Of a stretch of 35,629 nt of DNA, positions 8,733 through 16,421 are shown in pieces; the first letter of the stretch is position 1, and each line of letters starts with the position of its first letter. This DNA is from Desulfotignum sp. (lineage in GTDB: Bacteria > Desulfobacterota > Desulfobacteria > Desulfobacterales > Desulfobacteraceae). A program made the position numbers and the translations under genes. The notes beneath the pieces are model-generated. The model was given only the letters and a program-made list of their open reading frames with translations. It ran no database searches and had not been told where the DNA came from. Location of the stretch: assembly GCA_011390635.1 (NCBI GenBank), contig JAABSA010000013.1, forward strand, positions 1 to 35,629, written 5' to 3'.

Positions 8733-10249
8733 GACGGCTCCTTTTCTGATGTCACCATATCCGCAGCCCTTACCAGCACACGGTTTTGCTCAAGGGCATC
8801 CACTGTCACCCGGGTGCCGGGATCCAGAAATTCCCCCCGGGTGATGGCATCAATTTTCCTGGGTCCGATCTTTATTTTTCCCGAAGGCCGCAGAGTGGTC
8901 ACTGCTATCCCCATTTGCCCAACGGTCACATCCCGGGACTCGTTTGATCCCACAACCGCCTCTCCAAGGGTGGCATCCAGATACGGGCCTTTTATCACCC
9001 TTGATATCCCGGGCAACACAAACCGTACCATGAATAAAGAGATCGCCAGTGCCCCCACAAAGGAACCCAGGACCATGGCCAGGTTCCGGATCATCAACCG
9101 TCCCTCCCAGGGCATTTTGGGGTCCGGCACCACAAATCCCTGGAAAGACAGCACCAGGCCTGCAGCCAGCACCAGGATACCGGCAATCCCGGCCACCCCG
9201 AATCCGGGGAGCACAAGGACCTCCACAGCTATAAGCAGGGTGCCGATGAGCAGCAGCAGCAATTCCGTGTAATTGGCCAGGCCCACCAGGTGCTGATTTA
9301 AAAAAACCAGGCCCAGACACAGTATGCCGATAACCCCGAAAACCCCGAATCCCGGGGCTTTGATCTCAGTGTACAGTGCCCCCAGTCCCACCAGCATCAA
9401 AATGGGCAGAATCGGCTGGAGAAACCTTACAAAACTCTCTGACCAGGATTCTGTCATGGACTTGAGTGTGTAGTTTTCATATCCCAGATGGGCAAGGGCC
9501 TGGTCCAGATCTGTTACACTCGCCTTTGAAAACCCCAGATTCAGCGCCTCGGTATCGTCCATGGTCAACAGTTCCCCTTCCGCCACCACGGTCCTTTTTC
9601 TGGTGATCTGATCTTTTTCTTCTTTGGTAAGATCATCAAACCGGACCTTGTCCATATACAGGGTTTCCTCGTTAAAGGTAACCTGATAGACCTCCATGCT
9701 TTTGGTAACCATGGATTCAGCCAGGACTTCAGGATAATTGTTTTTTTTGGCAAGGGCCCGGAACTGTGCCCTCAGAACGGTCTGGGTCTTTTCCCCCATC
9801 TCTTTTTGCCCTTCGCTGGTCTGGATAATTGGGGCGCAGTCCCCGATCAGGGTGTTTTGCTTCATGACCAGGACATTGCCGGCAAGAGCAATGAGGGCAC
9901 CTGCTGAAATGGCTCTCTTTTCCACAAATGAAATGGTTTTTCCCTGGGGAATACCCGAAAGAATATCCACGATATCCAGGGCAGCATCCACCCGTCCGCC
10001 AAATGTGTCCATCTTGAATACAATGGTTGCATCGGCATCTTCTTTATGGATCTCCTCCAGACTTCTTTTGATGAAAGCGGCCATGCCGGGCTCCACTGTG
10101 CCGGTCACCGGGATGACATAGATGGTATTATCATCAGCCGTTACAGGCCGGTTCCCGAAAAAAACAGACAGGGCTCCTGATGCCAGAGCCAGAAACAGAA
10201 CCAACCAGAATCTGCCGGTTTTGCATCTGCTGTTGAAATGTTTTTCCAT
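8729..10249 (-). CDS. long NfeD protein: ClpP-class serine protease with membrane and OB-fold domains
   Basis: This 506-residue protein has a signal peptide or N-terminal helix (about 13-31), a ClpP/crotonase-fold serine protease domain with the aspartate/glycine segment FKMDTFGGRVDAALDIVDIL and the nucleophile S115 in AISAGALIAL, a membrane region of several helices (about 275-415), and a C-terminal NfeD OB fold. This is the membrane-bound NfeD/1510-type protease known to pair with stomatin-like proteins. An ATG 20 codons further upstream exists. I prefer 10249 because the extra residues do not look like a signal peptide, GAGG precedes this ATG, and a good -10 hexamer lies between the two. 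It overlaps nfeD-short by 4 bases. Confidence 0.87.
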   Translation of the reverse strand: MEKHFNSRCKTGRFWLVLFLALASGALSVFFGNRPVTADDNTIYVIPVTGTVEPGMAAFIKRSLEEIHKEDADATIVFKMDTFGGRVDAALDIVDILSGIPQGKTISFVEKRAISAGALIALAGNVLVMKQNTLIGDCAPIIQTSEGQKEMGEKTQTVLRAQFRALAKKNNYPEVLAESMVTKSMEVYQVTFNEETLYMDKVRFDDLTKEEKDQITRKRTVVAEGELLTMDDTEALNLGFSKASVTDLDQALAHLGYENYTLKSMTESWSESFVRFLQPILPILMLVGLGALYTEIKAPGFGVFGVIGILCLGLVFLNQHLVGLANYTELLLLLIGTLLIAVEVLVLPGFGVAGIAGILVLAAGLVLSFQGFVVPDPKMPWEGRLMIRNLAMVLGSFVGALAISLFMVRFVLPGISRVIKGPYLDATLGEAVVGSNESRDVTVGQMGIAVTTLRPSGKIKIGPRKIDAITRGEFLDPGTRVTVDALEQNRVLVRAADMVTSEKEPS

Positions 10250-10292
10250 ACAATGGTTTTCCTCTATGGTGTCATGCCGGTATTGAAGGATC

Positions 10293-10321
10293 AGTATACC
10301 ATGAAACACCGGGTTTTAAAA
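10293..10321 (-). promoter_or_regulatory. candidate promoter of the nfeD-floA operon
   Basis: On the minus strand TATACT (10298-10293) is a strong -10 element. An A/T-rich hexamer, TTTAAA or TTTTAA, lies 16-17 bases upstream. The start would be near 10286, about 37 bases before the ATG at 10249 and downstream of the alternative start at 10309. Confidence 0.5.
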
Positions 10322-10647
10322 AAACAATCGAACACGCTTCTATAAAATAAGCAATATTTTTCAAAAGGCAATTTCAGCCTGCTGCATTTCACTTATAACC
10401 GGGCTCATTTGCGCTTTATGGCAAAAACAAAAACCCGAACACAGTACATCACCAGGTGCCCGGAACAGAGTGCTGCAGAGAACGGACGAATACCCGGCAT
10501 GCTTATGCAAATATTCAGACAAGTGATTCTGTGATTGCCAAATCACAGAATTTTTCTTATACATCAAGGTGGCCTTATGGCCAAAGGATTCAAAACAGTT
10601 GCACAACTTTTGTCTTACTATATCATTAGCGTAAAAGGAAACCACAC
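10310..10647. other. gene-poor interval between nfeD and the HNH gene
   Basis: It holds the nfeD promoter at its left end and an intrinsic-terminator-like hairpin at 10526-10555. No convincing gene was seen. The open frame on the minus strand (10361-10726) overlaps the HNH gene and has a Cys/His/Phe-rich, non-protein-like composition. Confidence 0.6.
10526..10555 (+). terminator. intrinsic terminator-like hairpin without an obvious upstream gene
   Basis: An 11-bp perfect stem, ATTCTGTGATT (10526-10536) and AATCACAGAAT (10541-10551), has the loop GCCA and ends in a T5 run. No plus-strand gene precedes it within this interval, so it may end a small RNA or act in the leader of the HNH gene 92 bases downstream. 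Confidence 0.6.
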
Positions 10648-11022
10648 ATGGCTTCAACAGATGATAAAAATGCAAATCCCGTTCTTTCCGAAGTGTATAA
10701 AAACCGTCAGGCGCGTGAAAAAACATACCGGGAAAAGGCCCTCAGGCTCTTTCCCTGGATCTGCGGCCACTGCGGCCGGGAGTTTGAAGGCAAACGTCTG
10801 AAGGAACTGACGGTGCACCACAAGGACCACAACCATGACAACAATCCGCCGGATGGCAGCAATTGGGAGTTGCTGTGTATTTACTGCCATGATAATGTGC
10901 ATTCCCGGGACCAGGTGGCCGATGCCTATGCAGATGATCCCGGCGACAAATACACGGACAAAGGAGGCACCACCAATCCCTTTGCCGGACTGGGGGATTT
11001 ACTGAAAGGCGGGTCTGACTGA
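10648..11022 (+). CDS. yajD: YajD-like HNH nuclease
   Basis: This 124-residue protein is an HNH endonuclease-type small protein. The zinc cysteines are in CGHCGREF (about residues 40-47) and CIYCHD (about 76-81). The HNH core is TVHHKDHNHDNNPPDGSNWELLCIYCH, with paired histidines followed by the asparagine. Layout and length resemble E. coli YajD. The C-terminal tail is acidic then glycine-rich and probably disordered. AAAGGA lies 8 bases before the ATG. The next gene starts 70 bases later with its own strong ribosome binding site, so co-transcription is possible but not shown. A nuclease role is inferred from the fold only. Confidence 0.8.
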   Translation: MASTDDKNANPVLSEVYKNRQAREKTYREKALRLFPWICGHCGREFEGKRLKELTVHHKDHNHDNNPPDGSNWELLCIYCHDNVHSRDQVADAYADDPGDKYTDKGGTTNPFAGLGDLLKGGSD

Positions 11023-11092
11023 AAAAATCTTTGTTTTAATATGGACAAATGTATACCAATGTGACGATTCAACCAGTGACTGAGGAGGAAAC

Positions 11093-12676
11093 ATGAATTT
11101 ACAACAGCCCAATGCCAATGATGCGTTGCAGACAAAAAACCGATCCAGGGACGTCGCCCCCCAATCGGGGATCTGCAGCCGGTGCATCGATGGATGCAAA
11201 GGCAACTGCGACCTGTTCCACGCTACTTTCAGGGGACGGGAGCTGCTCTACCCCGAACCTTTCGGCAGCATCACTGCTGGTGCGGACAAGGACTATCCCG
11301 TGGATTATTCCCATTTGAACATCATGGGATACGCTTTAGGGGCCAAAGGTATGGACCCGGACCCGGACAAGGCCACATTTCCGGCGGTGAACACCCAAAC
11401 CGAATACGGGGTAAAAGACAAGGTAAAAATGAAGGTGCCCATATTCACCGGTGCCCTGGGCAGCACGGACATTGCCCGGAAAAACTGGGAACATTTTGCC
11501 ATAGGGGCCGCCATCTCCGGCATTACCCTGGTGTGCGGGGAGAATGTCTGCGGCATCGATCCTGAACTGGAGCTGGACAAAAACGGCCGGGTGACCAAAT
11601 CACCGGAAATGGACCGGCGGGTTACTGAGTACAGGCGGTTCCACGAAGGCTACGGAGACATTCTGGTGCAGATGAATGTGGAAGACACCCGCAACGGCGT
11701 GGCGGAATATGTCATTGAAAAACTGGGGGTGGAAACCATTGAGCTCAAATGGGGGCAGGGGGCCAAATGTATAGGCGGGGAGATCAAGGTCAACTCCCTG
11801 AAACGGGCCATTGAATTAAAAAAACGGGGCTATATCGTCACCCCGGATCCGGAATTGCCTGCATTTCAGGCAGCCTTCAAAGCCGGCCCGTTAAAGCAGT
11901 TTGAACGCCATTCCCGTCTCGGGTTCATTGACCAGGAAAGCTTTATGAAAGAAGTGGACCGCCTCAGGGGTCTGGGTGCCAAACGGATCACCCTTAAAAC
12001 AGGGGCCTATCCCATGCGGGAACTGGCCATGGCCATCCGGTGGTCCAGTGATGCCGGCATCGACCTGCTCACCATTGACGGGGCGCCCGGAGGCACCGGC
12101 ATGAGTCCCTGGCGGATGATGACCGAATGGGGAATCCCTTCCATCTATCTGCATTCCATGGCCTATGAATTATGCCGGCGCCTGGAAGGGCGGGGCCTTC
12201 CTGTGCCTGACATCGCCTTTGCCGGTGGATTTTCATCCGAAGACCATGTGTTCAAGGCTCTGGCTTTGGGTGCTCCCTATTGCAAGGCGGTCTGTATGGG
12301 ACGGGCGTTGATGATCCCGGGTATGGTGGGCAAAAACGCGGAACGCTGGCTCAGGAACGAAGACGGGGGGCTGCCGTCCACCGTATCCAGGTACGGCACC
12401 ACCAAAGATGAAATTTTTATGAACTATGAGGTGCTCAAGGAAAAATATGGCGATGATGCTGAAAAACTGCCTTTGGGCGCCATCGGTATTTACAGTGCCG
12501 TGGACAAGATCAAAGTCGGGCTTCAGCAGATCATGGCCGGCGCCAGAAATTGGAGCGTCCCCCATATCAGCCGTCAGGATATTTTTGCCCTAACCGAAGA
12601 ATGCGCAAAAATCACAAAGATTCCCTATGTCATGGATGCCTATCGGGATGAGGCCATGCAGATCATTGACGCGTGA
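11093..12676 (+). CDS. FMN-binding glutamate synthase-like protein with N-terminal cysteine cluster
   Basis: This 527-residue protein belongs to the glutamate-synthase central/FMN-binding family (TIM barrel). Visible marks are IDGAPGGTGMSPWRMMTEWG (about 326-345) and the phosphate-binding FAGGFSSEDHVFKALALGA (about 378-396). It lacks the GltB amidotransferase domain and the GltB 3Fe-4S cysteine pattern after the barrel. Instead it has C28-x2-C31-x3-C35-x3-C39 at the N-terminus, which could hold an Fe-S cluster or zinc (inference). Relatives are often annotated as glutamate synthase without proof of activity. GAGGAGGA precedes the ATG. It opens a tight run of six genes with a GDH homologue and a TRAP transporter. 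Confidence 0.82.
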   Translation: MNLQQPNANDALQTKNRSRDVAPQSGICSRCIDGCKGNCDLFHATFRGRELLYPEPFGSITAGADKDYPVDYSHLNIMGYALGAKGMDPDPDKATFPAVNTQTEYGVKDKVKMKVPIFTGALGSTDIARKNWEHFAIGAAISGITLVCGENVCGIDPELELDKNGRVTKSPEMDRRVTEYRRFHEGYGDILVQMNVEDTRNGVAEYVIEKLGVETIELKWGQGAKCIGGEIKVNSLKRAIELKKRGYIVTPDPELPAFQAAFKAGPLKQFERHSRLGFIDQESFMKEVDRLRGLGAKRITLKTGAYPMRELAMAIRWSSDAGIDLLTIDGAPGGTGMSPWRMMTEWGIPSIYLHSMAYELCRRLEGRGLPVPDIAFAGGFSSEDHVFKALALGAPYCKAVCMGRALMIPGMVGKNAERWLRNEDGGLPSTVSRYGTTKDEIFMNYEVLKEKYGDDAEKLPLGAIGIYSAVDKIKVGLQQIMAGARNWSVPHISRQDIFALTEECAKITKIPYVMDAYRDEAMQIIDA

Positions 12677-12693
12677 AAAAACAGGAGGGTACC

Positions 12694-14043
12694 ATGTCTG
12701 AAATATTGTCTTTTATCAAGACAAAAAATCCGGGGGAACATGAATTTCACCAGGCGGTGGAAAACGTCATCCACTCGGTCAAACCATTGATTGACAGAAA
12801 TCCGGAATACCGGCAGGAAGCCATTCTCAAACGGATCACCGAACCGGAAAAGGTGTTCATGTTCTGTATCCCCTGGGTGGATGACCAGGGACAGGTGCAG
12901 ATGAACCGGGGATTCCGGGTGGGCATGAACAGCGCCATCGGACCCTATGTGGGGGGGCTTCGGTTCCACCCCTCCGTCACCCTGAGCATCATCAAATTCC
13001 TGGCTTTTGAACAGGTGTTTAAAAATGCATTGACTACCATGAACATGGGCGGTGCCAGCGGCGGATCCGATTTTGATCCCAAAGGCAGATCCGATCGCGA
13101 GATCATGCGGTTCTGCCAGAGCTTCATGGCGGAACTGCACCGTCATATCGGTCCGAACAAGGATATCCTCACCGCGGACATCGGTGTGGGGGCCAGAGAG
13201 ATCGGTTTTCTGTTCGGCATGTATAAAAAAATCAACAGCGAGTTTTCCGGTATTCTCACCGGAAAAAGCCTGACCCTGGGGGGCAGTCTGATCCGGCCCG
13301 AGGCCACCGGGTACGGCATGGTCTATTTTGCCTCAGAGATGCTGTCTACCCGCAACCAGACCCTGGCAGGCAAAACATGCTTGATCTCAGGCTCGGGCAA
13401 CGTGGCCCAGCACGCTGCAGAAAAACTCATTGAAATGGGTGCAAAAGTGCTCACCATGTCAGATTCAGCCGGATATATTTATGATGAAGAGGGTATTGAT
13501 GCCGGAAAACTCGATTATATCAAGCGGTTGAAAAATTTTCGGCGGGGCCGGATCAAGGCTTATCTCGACAAATATTCAGATGCACTGTATGTGGAAACCG
13601 ATGCGACCCTGGATCATCAGCCCATGTGGGATATTGCCGCGGACTGCGCCTTTCCCTGCGCCAGCCACAATGAAATCAATGCCGCAGATGCCGGCCATCT
13701 GGTAAAAAACAAGGTGCGCCTGGTCTGTGAAGGGGCGGATATGCCCTGTGATGCCGATGCGGTGGGGGTGTTTCTGGAAAGCAATCTGCTCTATGGACCG
13801 GGAAAAGCCGCCAATGCGGGCGGTGTGGCTGTATCCGGCCTGGAAATGGCCCAGAACAGCATGCGGTTGAGCTGGCCCAGAGAAGAGGTGGACCAGCGCC
13901 TGAAAACCATCATGAAGCGCATCCACAAAAGCTGCCTGGAAGCCGCCGAAGCATACGGTTTTTCCGGCAACTATCTGGCCGGCGCCAATATTGCCGGGTT
14001 TGACAAAGTGGTGAATGCCATGCTGGATCAGGGTGTGATTTAA
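12694..14043 (+). CDS. NADP-type glutamate dehydrogenase homologue lacking two active-site lysines
   Basis: This 449-residue protein aligns end to end with hexameric bacterial GDH such as E. coli GdhA. It has GGLRFHPSV, GGSDFDPKGRSD, DIGVGAREIG, a Rossmann SGSGNVAQ and NAGGVAVSGLEMAQNS. Two key positions differ. The GPYKGG lysine (C. symbiosum K89, which contacts the glutamate side-chain carboxylate) is V86, and the catalytic lysine of GGAKGG (K125) is S122. The third lysine (K113 equivalent, K110) and the catalytic aspartate (D165 equivalent, D162) are kept. I therefore do not give it the name gdhA. The start is set by AGGAGG at 12683-12688. It sits 17 bases after the FMN protein and 1 base before tatT. 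Confidence 0.85.
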   Translation: MSEILSFIKTKNPGEHEFHQAVENVIHSVKPLIDRNPEYRQEAILKRITEPEKVFMFCIPWVDDQGQVQMNRGFRVGMNSAIGPYVGGLRFHPSVTLSIIKFLAFEQVFKNALTTMNMGGASGGSDFDPKGRSDREIMRFCQSFMAELHRHIGPNKDILTADIGVGAREIGFLFGMYKKINSEFSGILTGKSLTLGGSLIRPEATGYGMVYFASEMLSTRNQTLAGKTCLISGSGNVAQHAAEKLIEMGAKVLTMSDSAGYIYDEEGIDAGKLDYIKRLKNFRRGRIKAYLDKYSDALYVETDATLDHQPMWDIAADCAFPCASHNEINAADAGHLVKNKVRLVCEGADMPCDADAVGVFLESNLLYGPGKAANAGGVAVSGLEMAQNSMRLSWPREEVDQRLKTIMKRIHKSCLEAAEAYGFSGNYLAGANIAGFDKVVNAMLDQGVI

Positions 14044-14044
14044 C

Positions 14045-14929
14045 ATGGGTTTTTTCATGATATGTCCGGGTTCAGGGCTACGGGTACGATCATGGCCGGC
14101 CGGCCTGGCAGCCATATTTGCGGTCATCATCCTGGCGGCCGGATGTTCGGTTTCCTCAAAGATGATGACCCATATGTCCGATACCATTGTGAACAATGAT
14201 GATCTGGCCATGGTGGAAGCCGGTGCCCCGGCATATCTGCTAATGATCGACAGCCTCATCAGCCAGGAGCCGGATTCACAAAAAATGCTTGCCACAGCCG
14301 CACTTTTGTACACATCGTATGCCGATGTGTTTGTCACAGATACAACCCGGTCCAGAAAACTGGCTGCCAAGGCCCTGAACTATGCGGACCAGGCCATCTG
14401 CCTGTCGGACACACAGGCCTGCGGCCTCACGGAAAAACCTTATGATGACTTTATATCAGCCATTGACCGCCTGGACAAAGACAGCCTGCCGGCCCTGTTT
14501 TCTTTAGGTGCCGCCTGGTCCGGGTGGATCATGGCCAATAAAAACGATTTCAATGCCCTGGCGGATATTTCCCGAATAGAAGAGATCATGAAAAAAGTGA
14601 CCCAACTGGATGAGTCTTTTCGGGAAGGAGCTGCGTTTCTCTATCTTGGCACCCTGGCCACATTTTTACCCCCGGCCCTGGGGGGAAAACCGGAACAGGG
14701 AAAAGCCCTGTTTGAAAAAGCCATTACCCTTTCCAAAGGGAAAAACCTCATGGCCAAGGTCATGTATGCAAAACTTTACGCCAGAATGATGTTTGACCGG
14801 GACCTGCATGACCGGCTGCTCAACGAGGTGCTGGCTGCCGACCCGATAACGGATGGCTACACCTTGATGAACACCCATGCCCGGAACCAGGCCAGGCTCC
14901 TGCTGGATTCGGCAGACGATTATTTTTAA
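14045..14929 (+). CDS. TRAP transporter-associated lipoprotein TatT
   Basis: This 294-residue protein has a signal peptide with lipobox LAAGC, giving lipidated Cys34. A helical repeat domain of the TRAP-associated T component (TatT family, TPR-like) follows. Typical pieces are the central YTSYADVF, AAWSGWIMANK, FREGAAFLYLGTLATFLPPALGG and a final NTHARNQARLLLDSADDYF. In Treponema the homologue forms a trimer that binds the TRAP substrate protein in the periplasm. Here it directly precedes dctP and follows the GDH homologue by one base, so it is translated in the same operon. Its presence marks this as a TatT-dependent TRAP system. Confidence 0.85.
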   Translation: MGFFMICPGSGLRVRSWPAGLAAIFAVIILAAGCSVSSKMMTHMSDTIVNNDDLAMVEAGAPAYLLMIDSLISQEPDSQKMLATAALLYTSYADVFVTDTTRSRKLAAKALNYADQAICLSDTQACGLTEKPYDDFISAIDRLDKDSLPALFSLGAAWSGWIMANKNDFNALADISRIEEIMKKVTQLDESFREGAAFLYLGTLATFLPPALGGKPEQGKALFEKAITLSKGKNLMAKVMYAKLYARMMFDRDLHDRLLNEVLAADPITDGYTLMNTHARNQARLLLDSADDYF

Positions 14930-14941
14930 CCGGAGAATTTT

Positions 14942-15940
14942 ATGAAACAGGCTGTGTGTTATACCATTGCCCTGGTGATTCTGATGGGCACAACCTTTTC
15001 CCATGCCAAAGACATCACCCTGAAAATTGCTACCCTGTCCCCGGAAGGATCCATGTGGATGGAAAAAATGCGGGCCGGCGCCGGTGAAGTGACCCGGAAA
15101 ACCCAAGGCAGGGTGACCTTCAAGTTCTATCCCGGCGGTGTCATGGGCAATGACAATACCGTGCTCCGTAAAATCCGGGTGGGCCAGCTCCACGGCGGTG
15201 CCGTGGTCGGAGGGGCATTGGCCGATTATTTTCCGGCCAACCAGATCTATGCCCAGCCCATGAAGTTTTCCTCCCTGGCCCATATGGACCATGTGCGCCG
15301 CCACATGGACCCGTTCATCCAGGACGGATTGTATGAGGCCGGATTCGTCACCTTCGGTCTTTCCGGCGGGGGTTTTGCCTATATTATGTCAAAGCATCCT
15401 GTTGAAACCGTGGCAGACTTGAGAAAGCAAAAAGTCTGGATACCGGACAATGACAACATCAGCCGGGAAATTATGGCAGTGTTCGGCATCTCCCCCATTC
15501 CTCTGCCACTGGCGGATGTACGAACCGCCCTGCAGTCAGGGCTCATTGATACCGTAGCCACCTCTGCTGTTGCAGCCGTAATCCTCCAGTGGCACACCCA
15601 GATCAATTATGTGACCGATATCCCCCTTATCTATATTTACGGAGTTCTGGCCGTGGATCGCAAATGGTTTGAAAAGATCGCCGAACCTGACCGGGCAATG
15701 GTGACCGAGATCATGACCCGGACATTTGAACAAATTGATACCCAAAACCGTGAAGATGACAACCAGGCCATAGCCGCCTTGAAGAATCAGGGAATTGCAT
15801 TCATTACCCCGTCCGGACCGGTGCTGGACGAATGGCGGACCACTGCTGACAGGGCCACGGAGAAAATGGTGGCAACAGGCATGCTGCCGGCGGATGTGGT
15901 GGCAAAAATCGACGAACTGCTCAAAGCGTTTCATGAATAA
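14942..15940 (+). CDS. dctP: TRAP transporter substrate-binding protein (DctP family)
   Basis: This 332-residue protein has a signal peptide (cleavage after about HAKA-like residue 22) and a periplasmic DctP/TAXI-type fold: LKIATLSPEGSMWMEKM, VTFKFYPGGVMGND and LRKIRVGQLHGG. In many DctP proteins the ligand carboxylate is held by an arginine in the LKGLKIRVP-like strand. Here that strand reads RKQKVWIPDND, with W166 in that place. This fits the subfamily that travels with TatT and argues against a simple C4-dicarboxylate ligand. The substrate is unknown. It lies 12 bases after tatT and overlaps dctQ by 8 bases. Confidence 0.88.
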   Translation: MKQAVCYTIALVILMGTTFSHAKDITLKIATLSPEGSMWMEKMRAGAGEVTRKTQGRVTFKFYPGGVMGNDNTVLRKIRVGQLHGGAVVGGALADYFPANQIYAQPMKFSSLAHMDHVRRHMDPFIQDGLYEAGFVTFGLSGGGFAYIMSKHPVETVADLRKQKVWIPDNDNISREIMAVFGISPIPLPLADVRTALQSGLIDTVATSAVAAVILQWHTQINYVTDIPLIYIYGVLAVDRKWFEKIAEPDRAMVTEIMTRTFEQIDTQNREDDNQAIAALKNQGIAFITPSGPVLDEWRTTADRATEKMVATGMLPADVVAKIDELLKAFHE

Positions 15941-16421
15941 TTCAATCATCCGTATTTTGCATAAAATTGAAGACAGCATCCTGGTGGGACTGCTGCTGGT
16001 CATGATCGGCCTGGCCGTAACCCAGATCGGTCTGCGCAATTTTTTTGGTACCGGTATTATCTGGGGGGATGGCCTGGTCCGGGTGCTGGTGCTCTGGACC
16101 GGACTTTTAGGGGCCATGGCCGCCAGCCGGGCAGATAACCATATCCGCATTGATGTGATTTTCAGGTACCTGCCCCCTGCAGCCAAACGCATCACCAAAT
16201 GCATCATCCATGGATTCACCGCCGTGGTCTGCCTGGTCATGACCTGGCACAGTGCCCGGTTCGTCTATATGGAAATGAATGACAACATGATGGCCTTTGC
16301 TCAGGTTCCCACCTGGGTGTGTGAAATGATCATACCGGTGGCGTTTGGTGTCATGGGCATCCGGTATCTGATCTTTTTTCTCTGTAATTCCCGGAACGTC
16401 TTCCCCGGGAGCCGGACATGA
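15933..16421 (+). CDS. dctQ: TRAP transporter small membrane subunit (DctQ family)
   Basis: This 162-residue protein has four predicted membrane helices (about 12-35, 45-62, 85-105 and 125-150). It has the DctQ-typical IEDSILVGLLLVMIGLAVTQ opening and GIIWGDGLVRVLVLWTGLLGA, followed by ASRADNHIRIDV. The ATG at 15933 overlaps the end of dctP. Longer in-frame readings lie inside dctP and are not credible. Its end overlaps dctM by 4 bases. DctQ pairs with DctM in the inner membrane to form the sodium-driven TRAP permease. Confidence 0.88.
   Translation: MNNSIIRILHKIEDSILVGLLLVMIGLAVTQIGLRNFFGTGIIWGDGLVRVLVLWTGLLGAMAASRADNHIRIDVIFRYLPPAAKRITKCIIHGFTAVVCLVMTWHSARFVYMEMNDNMMAFAQVPTWVCEMIIPVAFGVMGIRYLIFFLCNSRNVFPGSRT

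Noticed and set aside
10250-10309. Upstream start for the long NfeD gene
   Set aside because: The added 20 residues do not look like a signal peptide, and the best -10 hexamer lies downstream of that ATG.
10361-10726. Minus-strand open frame of 121 codons before the HNH gene
   Set aside because: It overlaps the HNH gene, is rich in Cys/His/Phe and shows no ribosome site or family match; a transposase-remnant reading could not be supported.
11031-11057. Promoter before the FMN glutamate-synthase-like gene
   Set aside because: TATACC is a fair -10, but the upstream hexamers (TTTGTT/TTGTTT) and the 15-16 base spacing are too weak to call.
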